Below are positions 53,213-60,643 of a DNA stretch of 64,000 nucleotides, one piece after another. Source of the DNA: Acidimicrobiales bacterium (lineage in GTDB: Bacteria > Actinomycetota > Acidimicrobiia > Acidimicrobiales > Palsa-688); the NCBI GenBank assembly GCA_036378675.1, contig DASUWA010000027.1, forward strand, positions 111,807-175,806, in the 5' to 3' direction. A model generated the notes under the pieces. It was not told the DNA's origin. It made no database searches and worked only from the letters and a program-made list of their open reading frames with translations. Made by a program: the position numbers and the translations under genes. How positions within the stretch are numbered: the first letter of the stretch is position 1; the number at the start of each line of letters is the position of its first letter.

Positions 53213-54058
53213 ATGGCACAACGAAAAATGACAGGACGAGTCGAAGGCAAGGTCGCCTTCATCACCGGGGCGGCACGCGGCCAAGGGCGCAGCCACGCCA
53301 TCACCCTGGCCAGAGAGGGCGCCGACATCATCGCCATCGACATCGAAGGACAAATCGGCTCAGCTCCCTACCCGATGTCCACCCCCGAAGACATGGAACG
53401 CACCGTCAAAGAAGTCGAGGCGCTCGACCAGCGAATCGTCGCCACCAAAGCCGACGTACGCGACTACGACTCGGTGAAGCATGCGCTCGACGACGGCGTC
53501 GCCCAGCTCGGTCGGCTCGACATCGTCAGCGCCAACGCCGGCATCTTCAGCGCCGGACAGATCGGCGACCTGCCGGAACAGACCTGGCAGGACGTGATCG
53601 ACACCAACCTCACAGGCGTCTGGCACACCGCCAAGACGGCAATCCCCCACCTGCGGGCTAGCGGCGGCGGGTCGATGATCCTCACCAGCTCCGACGCCGG
53701 CCTAAAACCCTTTCAGAACGCCGGACACTACACGGTCGCCAAGCACGGCGTCATCGGCCTGATGAGAACCCTCGCGCTAGAACTCGCTGACGACGCCATC
53801 CGCGTGAACGCAATCGCGCCCACCCAAGTCGACACCCCGATGCTCATGAACCCCGCCGGCTACCGCCTCTTCCGTCCCGACATGGAGAACCCGACAGCCG
53901 AAGACATGGCCCCCCCATCCCAAGCGTTAAACGTCCTACCGATCCCCTGGGTCGAACCAGTCGACATCAGCAACGCAGTCCTATTCCTCGCTTCCGACGA
54001 AGCCCGCTACATCACAGGCGCAGTGCTCCCCGTCGACGCCGGCGCCGCCATCAAATAG
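53213..54058 (+). CDS. Mycofactocin-coupled SDR family oxidoreductase
   Basis: A 281-residue SDR with TGAARGQGRSHA as the cofactor motif and HYTVAK as the active site. After strand beta-2 (IIAIDI) there is an insertion of about 15 residues (GQIGSAPYPM and on) before the next helix. This is the hallmark of the TIGR03971 group, whose nicotinamide cofactor is held tightly and re-oxidised by mycofactocin. It is a close paralog of the SDR inside the MFT operon at 57.1 kb. The alcohol substrate is unknown. Confidence 0.93.
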   Translation: MAQRKMTGRVEGKVAFITGAARGQGRSHAITLAREGADIIAIDIEGQIGSAPYPMSTPEDMERTVKEVEALDQRIVATKADVRDYDSVKHALDDGVAQLGRLDIVSANAGIFSAGQIGDLPEQTWQDVIDTNLTGVWHTAKTAIPHLRASGGGSMILTSSDAGLKPFQNAGHYTVAKHGVIGLMRTLALELADDAIRVNAIAPTQVDTPMLMNPAGYRLFRPDMENPTAEDMAPPSQALNVLPIPWVEPVDISNAVLFLASDEARYITGAVLPVDAGAAIK

Positions 54059-54328
54059 CCGCAGGGGAAAGACCGCTGGCCTCACCAACACGTTGTTACA
54101 GATGTACTGGCTCGACGACGTGACCAAGGACGCTGATCTCACGTTTGGTGATGGCTTGGTCAACGCGGCGTGGGCCATCGCTCAGGCTGAGGGTTGAGCA
54201 AGTCCTCACACATCAACAGGCGACTAGATCGGCCGCGAGAGGCGCACGGCTTGAAACGCGCCTTCTGGTTTAGGTGGTCCCGGGTGTCTCAGCGCGCACA
54301 GATGCACGAGGAGAACCCAGCACTTGTG
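54059..54328 (+). other. Intergenic region with a short coding-like fragment
   Basis: From about 54080 to 54197 a frame reads LTNTLLQMYWLDDVTKD and on to AAWAIAQAEG, ending in TGA. It looks like the C-terminal end of a protein but lacks an upstream part, so it is probably a remnant of a gene I cannot name. Nothing else is recognised before the hemerythrin promoter. Confidence 0.4.
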
Positions 54329-54373
54329 CTAGGGGACACCCTGATGCGAAACCGCGCCCTGGGGTCCAACAAT
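54329..54373 (+). promoter_or_regulatory. CTAGGG-class promoter of the hemerythrin gene
   Basis: CTAGGG, GACACCC, TGATGCGA, 18 bases, AACAAT. The -10 is 38 bases before the ATG at 54412. Confidence 0.82.
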
Positions 54374-54411
54374 GGTTGAAAGCAAACCGAACATGACCAT
54401 TTGGAGGCGAA

Positions 54412-54933
54412 ATGGACGTCACCCAGCTGATCCTCGATGATCACTACGAGCAACGTCGGTTGTTCGCAATCCTGGAGCAGATCGGAACCGACAACGTCAT
54501 ACTCCGCGACGTCTGGTCGCGATTGTCCGCGTTCCTTGAGATCCACGCGGCAACTGAGGAGGAGATCTTCTACCCTGCCCTACTACGAATGGGTCTCCGC
54601 AGCGGCCATGCGACGAGCGCCGAGGAAGAAACTCTTGACGCTGTCAAGGATCACAATGAGATCCGCGATGCAATCGCGCAGGTCGGACATCACATCGTCG
54701 GGACTCCTGGATGGCACCAAGCTGTCTTTGCGGTAAACCGGGCGAACGGCAACCACATGGCGGAGGAGGAACGTGAGGGTCTTACGGCCTTGCGACAGAC
54801 AGGCAGCCTTCAGTTGCGCCATGACCTGGCGGTTGAGTTCATCGGCTTCGAAACACGCCACTACCTGGGAGTCGATCCCGTGGATCGTGATCCCGCCGAG
54901 TACGTACAACAGGCTGAGCATGCGCGACCCTAG
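54412..54933 (+). CDS. Hemerythrin HHE domain protein
   Basis: A 173-residue four-helix hemerythrin-like protein. Candidate iron ligands are in LDDHYEQR, EIHAATEEEIFYP, VKDHNEIR and GNHMAEEEREG. It would bind a di-iron centre and O2 or NO, or sense iron/oxygen. The ATG follows TTGGAGGC. It is the gene immediately upstream of the MFT operon, on the same strand but 540 bases away, with its own promoter. Confidence 0.9.
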   Translation: MDVTQLILDDHYEQRRLFAILEQIGTDNVILRDVWSRLSAFLEIHAATEEEIFYPALLRMGLRSGHATSAEEETLDAVKDHNEIRDAIAQVGHHIVGTPGWHQAVFAVNRANGNHMAEEEREGLTALRQTGSLQLRHDLAVEFIGFETRHYLGVDPVDRDPAEYVQQAEHARP

Positions 54934-55394
54934 AGTCCACAGGCCGTCTTAACCGGCTGCATGAAGCGCCGGGGAGTCTGTGTGCACGATCTTCAGGGGC
55001 TCATCGAGGCTCCCTGGAATCGCACCGACAAACTTGGATCTGTCTTGAGCTTCAGGAGTTAATGCCGGTAACCGCAGTCGCATCTTGACCCGTTTCATCG
55101 GCGGATCACCCGGTCGTCAACACAGTGCCGCTTGGTCTTACGAGGGGAGGCGAGCGCGGCAAGGCCGGTCGCCTTCCCGAACGCGGTCTCGAACTCTTAG
55201 CACCGCCGCTCGGAGGAGCCTCTCAAGGGCTCACCCTGCGCGACGACGTCGGCGGCGCTCTGACCTGGCTCGCCCGGCCGGAGCACACGATCTAGTTCCA
55301 CCCATTCGACCGCTACGCGGCGCAGCATGCAGCCCCTCTGCGAGTAACCGGGCAAAAGATACCAGCCCTGGTAGGCGCGGACTGGGCAGTTGGG
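54934..55394. other. Intergenic region upstream of mftA
   Basis: No TetR-type mftR gene is present here on either strand. A plus-strand frame 55149-55295 reads LTLRDDVGGALTWLARPEHTI before a stop and may be a remnant, but no family is recognised. Confidence 0.45.
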
Positions 55395-55439
55395 CTGGGC
55401 AGTCCCCTGATGCGAACGCGCCCCCTCCGGCCGCACTCT
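55395..55439 (+). promoter_or_regulatory. CTAGGG-class promoter of the mycofactocin operon
   Basis: CTGGGC, AGTCCCC, TGATGCGA, 18 bases, CACTCT. The left half differs at two positions and the -10 is weak, but the spacing and the right half match the set exactly. The box starts 82 bases before the mftA GTG. Confidence 0.65.
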
Positions 55440-55476
55440 TAAGCGTGAAGACGCCCGAGTGAACGGAGGAATCACC

Positions 55477-55614
55477 GTGAATTCCGAAATACGGCAAGGC
55501 CAAGAGGCTATCGATCAGGCAGAACAGGCGGGCGCCGACGGGGACGAGGTACTTGTCGACGACGAGCTTGTGGTCGAAGAGATCTCGATCGACGGGATGT
55601 GCGGTGTCTATTGA
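55477..55614 (+). CDS. mftA: Mycofactocin precursor peptide MftA
   Basis: A 45-residue peptide starting at GTG with GGAGGA six bases upstream. The C-terminus IDGMCGVY is the conserved MftA core: the terminal Val and Tyr become the redox cofactor. The leader is acidic (DGDEVLVDDELVVEE) and would be bound by MftB. The last 11 bases overlap the start of mftB. Confidence 0.97.
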   Translation: MNSEIRQGQEAIDQAEQAGADGDEVLVDDELVVEEISIDGMCGVY

Positions 55615-55894
55615 TGCGCAGGGCTTCGACCTCGACCATCCCTGGCGGCTTGACAACCAGGTCGCGGTTCGGCCCGAGCCCTTCGGGGGGCTGCTGTACC
55701 ACTTCGGCACCCGTCGGCTGTCCTTCGTGAAGGACACGACCGCTCTCGCAGTGCTCCAGTGCATGGGCGAGCATCCCAGCGCCCGTTCTGCCTGCCGGGC
55801 GGTCGGCGTCGCCGACGGCGCCTTGCCTGCCTACGAGCAGGCGCTGGCTTCGCTCGCCGCGTCGAAGTTCATCACCCGTGGGCCGAAGCCGTGA
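55604..55894 (+). CDS. mftB: Mycofactocin biosynthesis chaperone MftB (RRE)
   Basis: A 96-residue PqqD-like peptide-recognition protein (HPWRLDNQVAVRPEPFGGLLYHFGTRRL). It would bind the MftA leader and present the core to MftC. GTG at 55604 is chosen because it gives the family's usual N-terminus (VSIDAQGFD) and overlaps mftA; a longer frame inside mftA is an artefact. The stop overlaps the mftC start (GTGA). Confidence 0.93.
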   Translation: MSIDAQGFDLDHPWRLDNQVAVRPEPFGGLLYHFGTRRLSFVKDTTALAVLQCMGEHPSARSACRAVGVADGALPAYEQALASLAASKFITRGPKP

Positions 55895-57090
55895 CTGCGG
55901 CGACGCCCCTCGTCGATCTGTTCGAGCTCGGCCTCAACTCGCCCATCTGCCTGACGTGGGAACTGACCTACGCCTGCAATCTGGCGTGCGTGCACTGCCT
56001 GTCCAGCTCTGGGCGACGTGATCCCAACGAGCTCGATACCGCCGAGTGCAAGCAGATCATCGACACGCTGCAGCAAATGCAGGTGTTCTACGTCAACGTC
56101 GGCGGCGGCGAGCCCACCGTTCGTTCCGACTTCTGGGAGCTACTCGACTACGCCACCGGCCACCAGGTGGGAGTGAAGTTCTCGACCAACGGCAGCAGGA
56201 TCGACGCCACCGCGGCGAAACGGCTGGCGGACAGCAACTACGTCGACGTGCAGATCTCTGTTGACGGCGCGACCGCCGCCGTCAACGACGCCGTGCGCGG
56301 CGCCGGCTCATACGACACGGCGCTCCGAGCCATGGACCACCTGGCGGAGGCCGGTTTTGCCGGTTTCAAGCTCTCGGTGGTCATGACCCGACACAACATC
56401 GGCCAGCTGGACGATCTCAAGGCGCTGGCCGACCACTACGGCGCCCAGCTGCGTCTGACCCGGCTGCGCCCATCGGGTCGCGGCGCGGACACCTGGCACG
56501 AGCTGCATCCGACGGCCAGTCAGCAGCGCCAGCTGTACGACTGGCTGGCCGCACGCGGCGAGCAGGTGCTTACCGGGGACTCGTTCTTCCACCTGGCCCC
56601 ATACGGCGAGCCACTGCCCGGGCTGGGGATGTGCGGGGCTGGTCGAGTGGTCTGCCTTATCGATCCCGTCGGCGACGTGTACGCCTGCCCGTTCATGATC
56701 CACCACGAGTTCCGAGCCGGCAACGTCCGCCAGCCCGGCGGCTTCGAGCGCGTGTGGCGCGACGCGAACCTGTTCAAGGAACTGCGCCAACCCACGACGG
56801 GGGGCTCGTGCTCCTCCTGCCAGTTCTACGGCACTTGCCGAGGCGGGTGCATGGCCGCCAAGTTCTTTACGGGGTTGCCACTGGACGGCCCCGACCCCGA
56901 ATGCGCGCAAGGCCACGGCGAGACCGCGTTGCGAAGCCGCGACGCGCCTCAGGTACCGCGTGCCACCGCCGATCATTCCCGCCGTCCACGGCGGTCGGAG
57001 CCGGTGCCGGTCAATCTGACTCGACGCCAACCCCTGGCCCGCACGTGCGACGCCAACCCGCTCGCCGGCCTCGATCTGAACAGCAAATGA
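55891..57090 (+). CDS. mftC: Mycofactocin radical SAM maturase MftC
   Basis: A 399-residue radical SAM/SPASM enzyme. The [4Fe-4S] motif CNLACVHC (Cys 29, 33, 36) and SPASM Cys residues in MCGAGR, YACPF, CSSCQFYGTCRGGC are present. MftC decarboxylates the C-terminal Tyr of MftA and then forms the Val-Tyr lactam crosslink. The GTG start overlaps mftB by 4 bases. It is followed by an SDR instead of mftD. Confidence 0.96.
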   Translation: MTAATPLVDLFELGLNSPICLTWELTYACNLACVHCLSSSGRRDPNELDTAECKQIIDTLQQMQVFYVNVGGGEPTVRSDFWELLDYATGHQVGVKFSTNGSRIDATAAKRLADSNYVDVQISVDGATAAVNDAVRGAGSYDTALRAMDHLAEAGFAGFKLSVVMTRHNIGQLDDLKALADHYGAQLRLTRLRPSGRGADTWHELHPTASQQRQLYDWLAARGEQVLTGDSFFHLAPYGEPLPGLGMCGAGRVVCLIDPVGDVYACPFMIHHEFRAGNVRQPGGFERVWRDANLFKELRQPTTGGSCSSCQFYGTCRGGCMAAKFFTGLPLDGPDPECAQGHGETALRSRDAPQVPRATADHSRRPRRSEPVPVNLTRRQPLARTCDANPLAGLDLNSK

Positions 57091-57123
57091 AAATCTGATC
57101 TCTCAATGAAAGGAATAGGAACA

Positions 57124-57954
57124 ATGACAGGACGAGTCGGAGGCAAGGTTGCCTTCATTACCGGGGCGGCTCGCGGTCAGGGCCGCAGCCACGCCATCAC
57201 CCTTGCGCGAGAAGGGGCCGACATCATCGCGATCGACATCGAGGGACAGATCGAGTCGGTGCCCTATCCGATGTCGGCTCCCGGTGACATGGAGCGCACG
57301 GTCAAGGAGGTCGAGGCGCTCGACCGGCGGATTGTCGCCACCAAGGCAGACGTGCGGGACTACAACGCGGTGAAGCAGGCGCTCGACGACGGCGTGGCGC
57401 AACTGGGCCGGTTGGACATCGTCAGCGCCAACGCCGGCATCTTCAGCATCGGGACGCTCGATCAGATCCCGGAACAGACCTGGCAGGACGTGATCGACAC
57501 TGATCTCACCGGCGTCTGGCATACCGCCAAGGCGGCGATCCCGCACCTGCGGGCCGGGGGAGGCGGGTCGATGATCCTGACCAGCTCCCTCCAGGGGTTG
57601 AAGCCAGCGCAGAACATCGGCCATTACGTGGCGGCCAAACACGGCGTAGTGGGACTTATGCGCTCCCTTGCCCTCGAGCTGAGTCCGGACATGATTCGGG
57701 TCAACAGCGTGCATCCCACCATGGTCGACACCGACATGGTCATGAACGACGCCACTTACGCGCTGTTTCGCCCGGACCTGGCGCACCCGACCGCCGACGA
57801 CATGGCCGTAGCTGCGCAAGCGTCGAACACGCTACCGATCCCTTGGGTCGAGCCCGCAGACATAAGCAACGCCGTCCTGTGGCTGGCCTCGGATGAGTCC
57901 CGTTACGTGACCGGAGTGGCGCTGTCCGTCGACGCCGGCGCAAACATCAAATAG
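57124..57954 (+). CDS. Mycofactocin-coupled SDR family oxidoreductase (in operon)
   Basis: A 276-residue SDR with TGAARGQGRSHA, active-site HYVAAK, and the long insertion after IIAIDI (GQIESVPYPM). It is a close paralog of the SDR at 53.2 kb: most of the first 150 residues are the same. Its location between mftC and mftD makes it the likely main client of the cofactor. ATG at 57124 is preferred because AAAGGAATAGG lies just upstream; an ATG six codons earlier is less well placed. Confidence 0.94.
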   Translation: MTGRVGGKVAFITGAARGQGRSHAITLAREGADIIAIDIEGQIESVPYPMSAPGDMERTVKEVEALDRRIVATKADVRDYNAVKQALDDGVAQLGRLDIVSANAGIFSIGTLDQIPEQTWQDVIDTDLTGVWHTAKAAIPHLRAGGGGSMILTSSLQGLKPAQNIGHYVAAKHGVVGLMRSLALELSPDMIRVNSVHPTMVDTDMVMNDATYALFRPDLAHPTADDMAVAAQASNTLPIPWVEPADISNAVLWLASDESRYVTGVALSVDAGANIK

Positions 57955-57963
57955 GAGGCGTCA

Positions 57964-59142
57964 ATGCGCAACAAGTGGTTCGAGTCGGTGGCCGAAGCGG
58001 AGCGGCGGGCCAAGAAGACACTGCCAAGGGGGGTGTACTGGGCCGTTTACGCTGGTTCCGAGAAGGGGGTGACTCTGGCGGGCAACGTGGAGGCGTTCAC
58101 CGAGCTGGGGTTCGCCCCACACGTAGCCGGGCAGCCAGCCAAGCGCGACCTGTCCACCACTGTGATGGGCCTGTCGGTGTCGATGCCCGTGGTGTGCTCG
58201 CCGACGGGCGTGCAGGCCGTGCACCCCGACGGGGAGGTCGCCGTCGCCCGGGCTGCCGCGAACAAGGGTACGGCCGTGGGGTTGAGCTCGTTCGGCAGCA
58301 AACCGATCGAGGAAGTCACGGCGGCCAACCCCAAGACCCTGTTCCAGATGTACTGGATCGGCGACCGCGACGAGATGGCGGCGCGGGTCGAACGGGCCCG
58401 CGCCGCGGGGGCAGCTGGGCTGATCCTCACCCTCGACTGGACGTTCGCCAATGGCCGCGACTGGGGTAGCCCCTGGATCCCCGAGCGGCTGAACTTCGAG
58501 GCCATCGTGCGCTACCTGCCACAGGCGATCGTGCGGCCGCGGTGGCTAGCCCGATACGCCCGGACGCTGCGCCCGCCGGACCTGACGGTGCCGAACATGG
58601 TGCGCGCCGGCTTGCCCGCGCCGACCTTCTTCGGCGCCTACGGCCAGTGGATGGCCACGCCGCCTCCGTCGTGGGAGGACGTGGCCTGGCTGCGTCAGCA
58701 ATGGGGCGGGCCGTTCATGGTCAAAGGCGTCACGCGGGAGGACGACGCCAAACGGGCCGTCGAGGCGGGGGCGACTGCCATCTCGGTTTCCAACCACGGC
58801 GGCAACGACCTGGACGGCACGCCAGCCACGATCCGAGCGCTGCCAGCGGTCGCCGCCGCGGTCGGCGACGACGCAGAGGTGCTGCTCGACGGTGGGATTC
58901 GCCGCGGCGGTGACGTCGTCAAGGCCCTCGCCCTCGGCGCCCGGGCCGTGATGATCGGCCGGCCCTATCTGTGGGGCCTGGCGGCCAATGGCCAGGCCGG
59001 GGTGGAGAACGTGCTCGACATCCTGCGCTCCGGCATCGATTCGGCGTTGCTCGGCCTGGGGCGAGCGTCGGTGCACGACGTAACCGTCGACGACCTCGTG
59101 ATTCCGCCTGGGTTCAGCCGCGAGCTCGGCTCTGCCGCGTAA
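57964..59142 (+). CDS. mftD: Pre-mycofactocin synthase MftD (FMN-dependent)
   Basis: A 392-residue FMN alpha-hydroxy-acid dehydrogenase-fold enzyme. SNHGGNDLDGTPAT with the active-site region and LLDGGIRRGGDVVKALALGA with the FMN-phosphate site are clear. MftD oxidatively deaminates the intermediate AHDP to give pre-mycofactocin. It starts after GGAGG and overlaps mftE by one base (TAATG). Confidence 0.95.
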   Translation: MRNKWFESVAEAERRAKKTLPRGVYWAVYAGSEKGVTLAGNVEAFTELGFAPHVAGQPAKRDLSTTVMGLSVSMPVVCSPTGVQAVHPDGEVAVARAAANKGTAVGLSSFGSKPIEEVTAANPKTLFQMYWIGDRDEMAARVERARAAGAAGLILTLDWTFANGRDWGSPWIPERLNFEAIVRYLPQAIVRPRWLARYARTLRPPDLTVPNMVRAGLPAPTFFGAYGQWMATPPPSWEDVAWLRQQWGGPFMVKGVTREDDAKRAVEAGATAISVSNHGGNDLDGTPATIRALPAVAAAVGDDAEVLLDGGIRRGGDVVKALALGARAVMIGRPYLWGLAANGQAGVENVLDILRSGIDSALLGLGRASVHDVTVDDLVIPPGFSRELGSAA

Positions 59143-59843
59143 TGCCACGGACCGGGCCAGCGCTCGCGGCGTTGACGTGGCCCGAGACTGCGGCCTTCGC
59201 GGAGGAAGGGTCGATCCTGGCGGTGCCGGTGGCGAGCACCGAGCAGCATGGCCCCCACCTGCCGCTGTCCACCGATACGGACCTGGCCATCTGGCTCTGC
59301 GCGGCACTCGCCACGTTTCGGAGCGACGTGCTCATCGCCCCGCCGCTTCCTTACGGTTCGAGCGGCGAGCACGAAGGATTCGCCGGAACATTGTCGATCG
59401 GCCAGCAGGCGCTCGAGGCGGTGCTCGTGGAGCTGTGCCGATCCGCGCTGTTGACCTTTGACGGAGTCGTGCTGGTCTGCACGCACGGAGGCAACGCCGA
59501 GCCGCTTCACCGAGCCCGGCGTACTTTGTCCGACGAATCCCGCCGGATCCTCGCCTGGCGGCCGCGCTTGCAAGGCGACGCGCACGCGGGAAGAACAGAG
59601 ACGTCGGTGCAGCTCGCGCTCCACCCGGACAGCGTGCGGCTTGGCGACGCCGAAGCCGGCGACACCCGCGACCTCGCGGAGATCCTGCCGACGGTCCGGG
59701 CGACCTCGCTAAAGGCGGTCAGCCAGAACGGCGTGCTCGGTGACCCCGCCGGGGCGACGGCAGACGAAGGACGACGGCTCTTGGGCTCGCTGCTCGCGGA
59801 CCTGGTCCAAACCGTCTCGTCGTGGCTCGGAGCCATCAGATGA
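59142..59843 (+). CDS. mftE: Mycofactocin peptidase MftE (creatininase family)
   Basis: A 233-residue creatininase-type metalloprotein. STEQHGPHLPLSTDTD supplies the metal ligands and GSSGEHEGFAGT the second ligand region. MftE cleaves the modified MftA to release the Val-Tyr-derived unit. The ATG is set by the overlap with mftD; the frame extends upstream but inside mftD. It overlaps the next SDR by 4 bases. Confidence 0.95.
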   Translation: MPRTGPALAALTWPETAAFAEEGSILAVPVASTEQHGPHLPLSTDTDLAIWLCAALATFRSDVLIAPPLPYGSSGEHEGFAGTLSIGQQALEAVLVELCRSALLTFDGVVLVCTHGGNAEPLHRARRTLSDESRRILAWRPRLQGDAHAGRTETSVQLALHPDSVRLGDAEAGDTRDLAEILPTVRATSLKAVSQNGVLGDPAGATADEGRRLLGSLLADLVQTVSSWLGAIR

Positions 59844-60643
59844 CGGCACCTGGCTTGGGCGACCGCCGGGTGGCGTTGGTAACGGGGGCGGCCCGTGGAA
59901 TCGGCGCGGCGACGGCGTCGGCCTTGCTGGACCAGGGGTGGTACGTGGGCGCCGTCGACCGTTACGCCGACGATCCAGCGCTTCCGTACAGCCTCGCACG
60001 CGCAGAGGACCTTGAGGCGTTCGTGTGGAGGGAGCCTAACCGCATCATGGCTCTCGAGGCCGATGTACGGGACGCGGCCGCGCTCGGCGAAGCCGTTGCA
60101 CAGGTCGAGGGGAGTTGGGGAGGACTCGACGCGGCGATCGCTTGTGCGGGCGTAATCGCCGGAGGGATGGCCGCGTGGGAGCTGCCCCCCGACCAAGAGC
60201 GCGCCGTGCTCGAGGTGAATCTCGGCGGTGTGCTTAACCTCGCCAGAGTCGCGATACCCGCGCTGCTCCGCCGTCCGGAACCAAGGCGAGGCCGGTTCCT
60301 TGCCACAGTCTCCGCCGCGGCGACTCGCGGTTTCCCGGGACTGGCCGCGTACGGCGCGGCAAAAGCCGGCGTCACTGGTTTCGTGCGGTCGCTGGCGAGC
60401 GACCTGCGCGGCACTGGCGTTACCGCCAACACCGTCAGCCCGGGCCCCACGCGAACGGCTGGCTTGAAGGAGAGTGCTCGCTTTTACGGTCTCACCGACG
60501 CCGAGTCCTTCGCCCGTCAAGTCCCGATCGAACGGCTCGTTGAGCCCGAGGAGATCGCAACGGTCTTCGCGTTTCTGGCGAGCGACGAGGTTAGCGCCAT
60601 GACGGGGACGAGCGTGGCGGTTGACGGAGGGCATTCATTATGA
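59840..60643 (+). CDS. Mycofactocin-coupled SDR, subfamily 2
   Basis: A 267-residue SDR placed between mftE and mftF. TGAARGIG is the cofactor motif and YGAAK the active site. It carries an insertion after beta-2 (ADDPALPYSLARAEDLEAFV) different from that of the other two MFT-type SDRs, matching the TIGR04504 group. ATG is set by the 4-base overlap with mftE. It is the second SDR in the operon. Confidence 0.92.
   Translation: MTAPGLGDRRVALVTGAARGIGAATASALLDQGWYVGAVDRYADDPALPYSLARAEDLEAFVWREPNRIMALEADVRDAAALGEAVAQVEGSWGGLDAAIACAGVIAGGMAAWELPPDQERAVLEVNLGGVLNLARVAIPALLRRPEPRRGRFLATVSAAATRGFPGLAAYGAAKAGVTGFVRSLASDLRGTGVTANTVSPGPTRTAGLKESARFYGLTDAESFARQVPIERLVEPEEIATVFAFLASDEVSAMTGTSVAVDGGHSL

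Noticed and set aside
55149..55295. Open frame with LTLRDDVGGALTWLARPEHTI upstream of mftA as a gene
   Set aside because: Only about 48 codons, with no start signal and no family; kept as a possible remnant in the region note.
18121..55418. Reading the CTAGGG...GATKCGA boxes as a classic -35/-10 of an ECF sigma factor
   Set aside because: The two halves are only about 8 bases apart, too close for -35/-10; the real -10-like hexamer lies 17-18 bases further on.
18121..55418. Reading the boxes as a CRISPR array or a transposon-derived repeat
   Set aside because: Copies are kilobases apart, each lies next to a gene, similarity is confined to about 23 bases, and there are no spacers, inverted ends or target duplications.
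18121..55418. Reading the boxes as canonical DosR/DevR sites
   Set aside because: The left half GGGAC fits, but the right half lacks the mirror GTCCC; a DosR-like regulator remains only one possibility.
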